Below are positions 23,795 through 28,878 of a stretch of 34,421 nucleotides of DNA, in pieces; within the stretch, counting starts at the first letter, position 1, and every line of letters begins with the position of its first letter. Origin of the DNA: a virus; the IMG/VR virus record IMGVR_UViG_3300021141_000030, positions 1 through 34,421 of that record; one strand, given 5' to 3'. The notes under the pieces were generated by a model. The model did not search any database. It saw only the letters and a program-made list of their open reading frames with translations, and had not been told where the DNA came from. Both the position numbers and the translations under genes were made by a program.

Positions 23795-24505
23795 ATGCCA
23801 ATAATCTCACTAGACGTAGGAAGCGTAAACCTGGCCCGGTCATCTGCGAGAGTGCTAGTATTCCACGCGCCCACAGACCCGTCTATGAAAGAGGTCAACA
23901 TCTACACCGCCTCGGGCGAGACTGCACGACACATCCAGCGCCGAGGCTACCAGGCGAAGCGCCCATCGGTCGCCAAGCGTATGCACGCAGGCGAGCAGCG
24001 TGTGCCGCAGGACATGACGGTCTACGGCTATATGCAGGCTAGCAGCTACACCGTCCCTAACGGAACGATTATCAAAGTTATGGGGCAGACGACTAGCAAC
24101 TGGTCTCCGAATGGATCTAGCGCAGGCATCTCTAAGATCACCGCCAACAGGTACTACCTTGTACGGGATGGCGCGGCACTGCTGGACGTTAAAGTCAGGA
24201 TGCTCCGTTCTGTCGATTGCGTGACAGACCACGCTAGTATCTCCGGGCCGCTGGAGCGGCTTACCGTAGAGCAGGCAGAGGCGCTAGGAGTTACGCCGCA
24301 GCGCGAAGAATACCGCAAGCTCTACCGCGACGACGTGTGCGACTACGTCTTCTCCGAGACGGTCCTAGCGCCTGCCTCTACCGAGGTAACGATAGCGCCT
24401 ACGGCCCAGCCTGCTGCACAGCCTGGAGTGCCTACGGTAGCCGGACCCGCTGCCGTTCTAGTGGCTCTGCCTACAAAGCGCCGCCGACAAATTGGGGTAA
24501 ACTAA
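23795..24505 (+). CDS. Uncharacterised protein of the AAA+ cassette
   Basis: A 236-residue protein between the Ycf46-like ATPase and the DUF1257 gene. It is beta-rich for the first 180 residues (VNIYTASGETARHIQRRGYQ; MTVYGYMQASSYTVPNGTIIKVMGQ) and ends in a Pro/Ala/Val-rich tail with a basic PTKRRRQ. No family recognised. It may be a client or partner of the ATPase. The leader has AGACCCAACCACCTAAC before the ATG, with no Shine-Dalgarno. Confidence 0.6.
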   Translation: MPIISLDVGSVNLARSSARVLVFHAPTDPSMKEVNIYTASGETARHIQRRGYQAKRPSVAKRMHAGEQRVPQDMTVYGYMQASSYTVPNGTIIKVMGQTTSNWSPNGSSAGISKITANRYYLVRDGAALLDVKVRMLRSVDCVTDHASISGPLERLTVEQAEALGVTPQREEYRKLYRDDVCDYVFSETVLAPASTEVTIAPTAQPAAQPGVPTVAGPAAVLVALPTKRRRQIGVN

Positions 24506-24508
24506 CAC

Positions 24509-24536
24509 TTGCAAATTCAATCCCTTGTATTAAAGT
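24509..24536 (+). promoter_or_regulatory. Possible promoter before the DUF1257 gene
   Basis: TTGCAA (24509-24514), 16-base spacer, TAAAGT (24531-24536). Predicted transcription begins about 12 bases before ATG 24555. It shares both boxes with the candidate at 22043. Confidence 0.4.
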
Positions 24537-24554
24537 AACTCGTACCAGAAATAT

Positions 24555-25016
24555 ATGTCACACACTAGCACAGTCAATCAAGTCCCTATCCGTTCTATCT
24601 CCGCCTTGCAGAGCGCACTGCGCAAGCTAGCCGAACAAGGCATCAAGGCTTCTCTCGAAGCTAACGCCGCGCCTCGTATGTACTACCCGGACCAGCTACG
24701 CCGCGAGGGGCGTCCTTCCGAAGTCTGCGACTACGTTGTCAGGCTTCCCGACTGCTACTTCGACATCGGGCTGGTCTCCGATAACAAAGGCGGATACCTA
24801 GCAAAGTACGACGCCCACCCCGGAGCTACGCCGTACCACGCAGGCGGCTCCACGCATCTCCGCAAGCTGCTAGGCAACCCGGAGTCGCCTATAGGCAAGC
24901 TCCTTGTTAGCTACAGCGCCGCCGCAGCAGTAGAGCTAGCCGAGTCGCAAGGCTTCATGATTAGCGACTACATCACCGAACCGGACGGCAGCATAACAAT
25001 TAAGGCAATGGTCTGA
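24555..25016 (+). CDS. DUF1257 (Ycf35-like) protein
   Basis: A 153-residue protein matching the DUF1257/Ycf35 pattern: an N-terminal MSHTSTVNQVPIRSISALQSAL, a CDYVVRLPDCYFDIGLV strand pair, a KGGYLAKYDAH segment, and a C-terminal LLVSYSAAAAVELAESQGFMIS followed by DGSITIKAMV, the family's closing 'Q-G-F-x-I ... D-G-S-I-x-I'. The family is of unknown function and is found in cyanobacteria and plastids, where it co-occurs with Ycf46 and DUF2997 proteins. Finding the group together in a phage suggests they act jointly. The next gene starts after a run of three 11-base repeats. Confidence 0.75.
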   Translation: MSHTSTVNQVPIRSISALQSALRKLAEQGIKASLEANAAPRMYYPDQLRREGRPSEVCDYVVRLPDCYFDIGLVSDNKGGYLAKYDAHPGATPYHAGGSTHLRKLLGNPESPIGKLLVSYSAAAAVELAESQGFMISDYITEPDGSITIKAMV

Positions 25017-25047
25017 ACTACTAACGAACTACTAACGAACTACTAGA
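25015..25047 (+). repeat. Three 11-bp tandem repeats before DUF2997
   Basis: GAACTACTAAC at 25015-25025 and 25026-25036, then GAACTACTAGA at 25037-25047, ending just before ATG 25048. The period is one helical turn of DNA. The first copy overlaps the upstream stop codon. Confidence 0.9.
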
Positions 25048-25242
25048 ATGAAGTCGATTACAATTAAGATTCGCCCTGACGGGGCGGTAAAGATCGAAGC
25101 CGAAGGCTTCACCGACGCCTCCTGCAAAGACGCCACCCGTGCTATCGAAGAGGGTCTCAGCGGCGGAACCACAGTAGGCTACGAGGACAAGCCCGAGGCT
25201 TGCATCCCGGCGACAGGCGGCGCAACCACTACCGGATACTAA
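25048..25242 (+). CDS. DUF2997 protein
   Basis: A 64-residue protein with the DUF2997 pattern: MKSITIKIRPDGAVKIEAEGFTDASC, then KDATRAIEEGL, then YEDKPEA. The family pairs a short beta hairpin with a conserved G-F-x-x-x-x-C and a K-P-E motif. It is usually encoded beside DUF1257, as here. Function is unknown. The C-terminal tail is Gly/Thr-rich. Its only leader is the tandem repeats, with no Shine-Dalgarno; TAA is one base before the next ATG. Confidence 0.75.
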   Translation: MKSITIKIRPDGAVKIEAEGFTDASCKDATRAIEEGLSGGTTVGYEDKPEACIPATGGATTTGY

Positions 25243-25243
25243 C

Positions 25244-25678
25244 ATGAACTCTCCTACCCTCCCAACTCAGACGCCTAACAGGCTGCAAGTCCTTCGCATA
25301 TCTCCAGATGGTGGATTGCACGGCTTGCAAATCTCCGGCGGTATCGACTTCAAGCAGCTAGGCGATACGCAGACTGATCGTGTTAGCGAAATCAAATGGG
25401 ACTACCGGGAGCAGCGGTGGTTCATCCAGTTCCGGCGTGGGCCGCTAGCTCGCCGCAAGCTCCGCAAGGCGCACCTTAAAGCCTACGGCGTAGTGTCTGC
25501 CAGGGCCGAGCAGGACTCGTCGCCTGTGGCATACTACCGGGAATATCAGGAGGCGGTAGCGGACGAGGTAGACGTAGTAAACGCCGCAGCAGCGCGAGGC
25601 GAGCGGTGGATTGAGTGCCCTAAGCCTAGCCCGATCCGGCGGCTCGTAGACGCACTGGCTAGGAGGTGGAGGCGCTAG
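25244..25678 (+). CDS. Uncharacterised protein of the AAA+ cassette
   Basis: A 144-residue protein starting one base after the DUF2997 stop (CTAACATG). VSEIKWDYREQRWFIQFRRG resembles short domains found in other phage proteins, but no named family was recognised. Near residues 24-32 it contains GLHGLQISGG, whose HGLQIS is the same as in the two micro-ORFs, encoded by nearly the same DNA (25317-25335). The C-terminus is basic (RRLVDALARRWRR). It ends in TAG. Coupling to the cassette suggests a shared function. Confidence 0.55.
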   Translation: MNSPTLPTQTPNRLQVLRISPDGGLHGLQISGGIDFKQLGDTQTDRVSEIKWDYREQRWFIQFRRGPLARRKLRKAHLKAYGVVSARAEQDSSPVAYYREYQEAVADEVDVVNAAAARGERWIECPKPSPIRRLVDALARRWRR

Positions 25679-25687
25679 GCAAAACAA

Positions 25688-25722
25688 AGCCCGGTCGCGC
25701 ATGGGACGTGCGAGACCGGGCT
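25688..25722. terminator. Strong hairpin in the leader of the initiator gene
   Basis: AGCCCGGTC pairs with GACCGGGCT, and CGCA with TGCG inside, interrupted by one mismatch, loop about 7 bases. There is no T run after it on the + strand, but AAAACAAA precedes it, giving TTTGTTTT after the hairpin on the - strand. It could stop antisense transcription, or act as a processing or attenuation hairpin for the + strand. Confidence 0.5.
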
Positions 25723-25761
25723 AGAATTGCGAAGCAGACCCAACCAAGAGACTAGCAAGCA

Positions 25762-27027
25762 ATGCCGAAGTCTATCATACCACGCCAGCGTGTCAACAAA
25801 AACCTGTCGGAAGATTGGGGAGACGGTGCGCTGAAAAACCCGCTAGAATTCCGCGAGTGGTGGAAGGTTCTTATGCGCGTGTGGCGTCCTGCCCTAACAG
25901 TATCCCAGTTCATGGTCGCGGCTTTCATCTTCGACCGGACGGCAGCGTGGGGTAAGGAGTGGGAGGTGATAACACTTCGACACTTCATCGACGGGGTGTC
26001 CGGTAAGGACGGCGCTTGCTATGCTCCAGGTCTAGGACTCAGCCAGCCTACGGTCTCAGCAGCCCTAGCTAGCCTCTGCGAGCAGGGTCTAGTACGGAAG
26101 CGGGCCGTAAGGAACCGCTACGCATACGCACTCAACTACGAATACAACCCGGAGAATCCGATGAAACTGCCAGTTCCAAAACGTGTTAGTAACCCTCAAG
26201 GGGTAAAAGAATCTTATACCCAAGTGCCCAAAAAGGTAAAAAATACTTTTACCCTTAACTGTACCAAAAGCATTAAGAGAAATGTACCAAAAACACCCTG
26301 CCCGTCTTCGACGGACAAGGATGAGTTTGATATGGAAGCGAGAATGCAAGAATTGCAAACCCTAGCAAACGCAACCATGGCGCACACCTCCTCCCGCCGG
26401 AAGGTGAAGCAGGACGCCTTAACACCGCAAGGCTGCTGCACGCTATGGATGGACGCCTGTGTCGAGTTCCACCCGGACTCTACCCAGCTATCGCTTACAC
26501 AGTCCGACTCTGCTATCCTCCGCCGCTTCCTAGTCCGCGCCTTCGGCAGGGACGCAGCAAAGGCTCGCACGTTTGTCCGCTGGCTCTCCGAACACTGGCT
26601 AATCCTGCGGGCAGAGCTTTTCCACTGGATGCAGAACACTCCGCCATCTGTGCCTTCTGTTAGGTTCACAGTCAAGTTCTCTGACAAGTTTGAAGCAGCC
26701 TTCGCAGCCCGCGATGAGTACGAGCGGCTAGCGGCGCTACCTCTCAGGGACCGTGAGGTTAGGACGCTCATGCTGCGGAAGGGCATGACGAAGGCGGCAG
26801 CAGAGGCGCACGTTGACGCGCAGCACGCCCAGACGGTACAGGCGAAGGAGACCCGCAAGGCAGCGCGGGAGGCGGTACAGGCAGCGAATACGCTAACCAC
26901 CGCACAGCAGCGGCAGCGCGATGCGGATGCCGCGAAACGCCGATGGTCCCGCTTGTCGTCCGCGAAGCATAGTGCTACGCAGACCGCCCCGGACAGCTTG
27001 CCAGATTTTGACTCACTCCCAGACTAA
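25762..27027 (+). CDS. Replication initiator, lambda O-like winged-helix protein
   Basis: A 421-residue protein. Residues about 30-130 form a winged-helix DNA-binding domain like phage replication protein O (VLMRVWRPALTVSQFMVAAFIFDRTAAWGKEW; then GLSQPTVSAALASLCEQGLVRKRAVRN as the recognition helix/wing). A low-complexity Lys/Asn/Thr linker (about 130-190) follows, encoded by AT-rich DNA full of repeats that resembles an origin. The C-terminal half is helical and basic with a repetitive Ala/Lys/Arg/Gln stretch, probably for helicase contact. The neighbouring genes for a loader-like protein, helicase, polymerase and primase support the role. The leader has AGACCCAACCA before the ATG. Confidence 0.7.
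   Translation: MPKSIIPRQRVNKNLSEDWGDGALKNPLEFREWWKVLMRVWRPALTVSQFMVAAFIFDRTAAWGKEWEVITLRHFIDGVSGKDGACYAPGLGLSQPTVSAALASLCEQGLVRKRAVRNRYAYALNYEYNPENPMKLPVPKRVSNPQGVKESYTQVPKKVKNTFTLNCTKSIKRNVPKTPCPSSTDKDEFDMEARMQELQTLANATMAHTSSRRKVKQDALTPQGCCTLWMDACVEFHPDSTQLSLTQSDSAILRRFLVRAFGRDAAKARTFVRWLSEHWLILRAELFHWMQNTPPSVPSVRFTVKFSDKFEAAFAARDEYERLAALPLRDREVRTLMLRKGMTKAAAEAHVDAQHAQTVQAKETRKAAREAVQAANTLTTAQQRQRDADAAKRRWSRLSSAKHSATQTAPDSLPDFDSLPD
26192..26292. other. Putative replication origin inside the initiator gene
   Basis: An AT-rich stretch within a GC-rich gene. It contains a near-palindrome at 26201-26221 (arms GGGTAAAAGA and TCTTATACCC, 9 of 10 matching), a perfect palindrome at 26235-26253 (GGTAAAA, AATAC, TTTTACC), both using a GGGTAAAA half-site, and TGTACCAAAA twice (26260-26269, 26283-26292). 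The layout matches lambda, where initiator binding sites lie within the O gene. Confidence 0.55.
26345..26360 (+). repeat. 16-bp repeat, copy 2
   Basis: Identical to 23574-23589; it lies about 50 bases downstream of the origin-like repeats within the initiator gene. Confidence 0.8.
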
Positions 27028-27049
27028 CATATAACCCGACACACACACC

Positions 27050-27601
27050 GTGAACGAAAAAGACCCAACCGAAAACAAGCAGATGAGCGATGCTTTCCTA
27101 GCGTCGTACATCCCTAGCAGATACCACAATATGAAGCTGACAATGTCGAACTGCGGATGCGCTGATGCCGAGCGCTGGTCGCAGTGGCTACCGGATGCGG
27201 CGTCGCAGTTCAAGAAAGGCGGATTCCTCCACATGGCAGGAGACGGAGTCCCTAACATCGACAAAGTGTTCATCGCTGCGAGAGCGCTAGTCTCGAAAGG
27301 CATAGCTACAGCCGTCATCCCACTCCCTAGCGCTTGCCGCATGATTGCTGGAGCGGGCGTCGAATGGTCGGACGCCGTTAGAGACAGACATGCGCTAGTG
27401 ATTCCAGGATTTACCGGACAGCAGGCGCGTCTACCAGTAGACGAGAAAGCAGCCTATTCGCTAGAATGGTTCCTTCGCCGCTGGCTCCTAAGCGGGAAGG
27501 CTCTGCTGACTCAGGGCGCGACTCCGCTAGCAGGATCAAGCTGGTGGCCAGCCTCATTCCTCACAACGCTCTCAGGGTTCACTATCCAAGCACCACAATG
27601 A
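27050..27601 (+). CDS. DnaC/DnaI-like helicase loader lacking Walker motifs
   Basis: A 183-residue protein encoded immediately upstream of the DnaB-like helicase with an ATGA overlap. The order matches helicase loaders: FLASYIPSRYHNMKL (the I-P-x-R-Y entry), a domain beginning GGFLHMAGDGVPNIDKVFIAARALV where loaders carry the G-x-G-K-T loop, RHALVIPGF where they carry L-V-I-D-D, and SLEWFLRRWLLSGKALLTQGATPL as their R-x-x-x-x-x-T-S-N sensor region. The P-loop Lys-Thr and the Walker B acids are missing, so ATP use is unlikely. GTG 27050 is used; ATG 27083 (after AGACCCAACCG) is an equally good start. The homology is by pattern and needs profile checking. Confidence 0.5.
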   Translation: MNEKDPTENKQMSDAFLASYIPSRYHNMKLTMSNCGCADAERWSQWLPDAASQFKKGGFLHMAGDGVPNIDKVFIAARALVSKGIATAVIPLPSACRMIAGAGVEWSDAVRDRHALVIPGFTGQQARLPVDEKAAYSLEWFLRRWLLSGKALLTQGATPLAGSSWWPASFLTTLSGFTIQAPQ

Positions 27602-28848
27602 GCGCCGGACTACTATTCCTTTACGCCTGCGCACAGCGGCAGTCCGCCGCCGTCTTCCGTCGCGCACCTCGGACGCACTTTACTGAACAGGAGCTTCCGT
27701 TCGCAGACTTTGCTAGGGCCTACCTTACGTCCTACACGGTATTTCCTAACCTTGAAGCGTTCGCGCAGAACCGTAAAAGCCTGGACGAGTTTCCTAGCGA
27801 GCAGCCGCCCGAGGCTCTGCTAGGGCGCATCGCGCAGCGAGCGGCGTACAATTCTGTCAGGGACCGCATGAGCGCTCTAACAATGTCGATGCAGTCGCGC
27901 GACATCGACAGCATCCAGGCGCTCCTCCGCGAGATGCTGGCTGGAGTAAACCATGCGCAGAACGCTAACGCATCAGTCACAATGGAGCAGCACGCGCAGA
28001 CCGTCCTGGCTAACATCGAGGCTGCACGCACTCACGTCGGGCTTTTCGGAGCATCCTTGTGCTGGCCTACGTTTGACGCAGCCACGCACGGACTAGGCGG
28101 AGGAGAGCTAGGATTCATCGTAGGTAGACCGGGCACGGGTAAGTCCTGGACGCTCCTGAGTGTAGCCCACGCCAATCACTTGCTAGGCAAATCAGTACTG
28201 TTCGTTTCGATGGAGATGGGGCTGGATCAGATTGTACGCAGATGGCTAGGGCTTATGACCGGAGTAAACCCCAACGATATGCGGACAGGGACAACGGACT
28301 GGCATGAGACCGAACGCCTGCGGGCAGCAGCAGCAGACCTCGGAAACCACGCACCGATCCATCTTGTTAGCGGTGACTTCAGCAAGGATACGGACGGCAT
28401 CATTTCCATCATCGACGACGTAGGCCCGGAAGTAGTCTGCATTGACGCGCTCTACCTGCTCCGCAGCAATGGCGCAGAACACGTTAAGAAGTGGGAGGCG
28501 CTATCCGATGTCGTTAGGGACATAAAGCGCATGGCACTCTCTCGAAATATCCCAGTGATCTCTACAGTACAGTTTAACCGGAACCAGTCCGGCGCGTCGA
28601 GCAAGGCTATGTCGCTAGACAATATCGGCGGCACCGACTCTATCCCGCAAGATGCTAGCGTAGTGGTCGGCCTGCGCCCGGCACCGCCGCCCCACTCACA
28701 TTCCAAGATCATCGCAGAGATGCTGAAGAACCGGGAAGGCGATCAACCTGTTATCGGCATAGGCCGATCCTTCACGCCTATCAGATTCGATGAACTCCCG
28801 GCGGAAGAGGAAGAGGAAGACAACAACAGCAACGAGTGGATGGTATAA
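27598..28848 (+). CDS. DnaB-like replicative helicase
   Basis: A 416-residue protein from ATG 27598 (ATGA overlap). The N-terminal 150 residues are a helical, DnaB N-domain-like part (LPFADFARAYLTSY; RIAQRAAYNSVRDRM). The RecA-type ATPase has Walker A GRPGTGKS (176-183), VLFVSMEMGLDQIVRRWLGLMTG (the DnaB H1a/H2 region), Walker B VVCIDALYLL (D283), then IPVISTVQFNRNQSG (H3), and DASVVVGLRP near the end. It unwinds DNA at the fork and would work with the primase at 32362. An acidic tail (EEEEEDNNSNEW) closes it. Length is close to the lower end of the DnaB family. Confidence 0.8.
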   Translation: MSAGLLFLYACAQRQSAAVFRRAPRTHFTEQELPFADFARAYLTSYTVFPNLEAFAQNRKSLDEFPSEQPPEALLGRIAQRAAYNSVRDRMSALTMSMQSRDIDSIQALLREMLAGVNHAQNANASVTMEQHAQTVLANIEAARTHVGLFGASLCWPTFDAATHGLGGGELGFIVGRPGTGKSWTLLSVAHANHLLGKSVLFVSMEMGLDQIVRRWLGLMTGVNPNDMRTGTTDWHETERLRAAAADLGNHAPIHLVSGDFSKDTDGIISIIDDVGPEVVCIDALYLLRSNGAEHVKKWEALSDVVRDIKRMALSRNIPVISTVQFNRNQSGASSKAMSLDNIGGTDSIPQDASVVVGLRPAPPPHSHSKIIAEMLKNREGDQPVIGIGRSFTPIRFDELPAEEEEEDNNSNEWMV

Positions 28849-28878
28849 CCCTAGCAACAACTGCAAACCTTGCAAATT

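Noticed and set aside
13320-25678. Possible recoding of TAG, because TAG-containing words are so frequent
   Set aside because: TAG is used as an ordinary stop at 13320, 21943 and 25676, and recognised proteins do not contain in-frame TAG.
25688-25722. Standard rho-independent terminator for + strand transcription
   Set aside because: The hairpin is followed by AGAATTGC, with no U-tract on the + strand.
26214-26900. 228-codon open frame on the - strand
   Set aside because: Shadow of the initiator gene, with low-complexity Ala/Ser/Cys/Arg composition.
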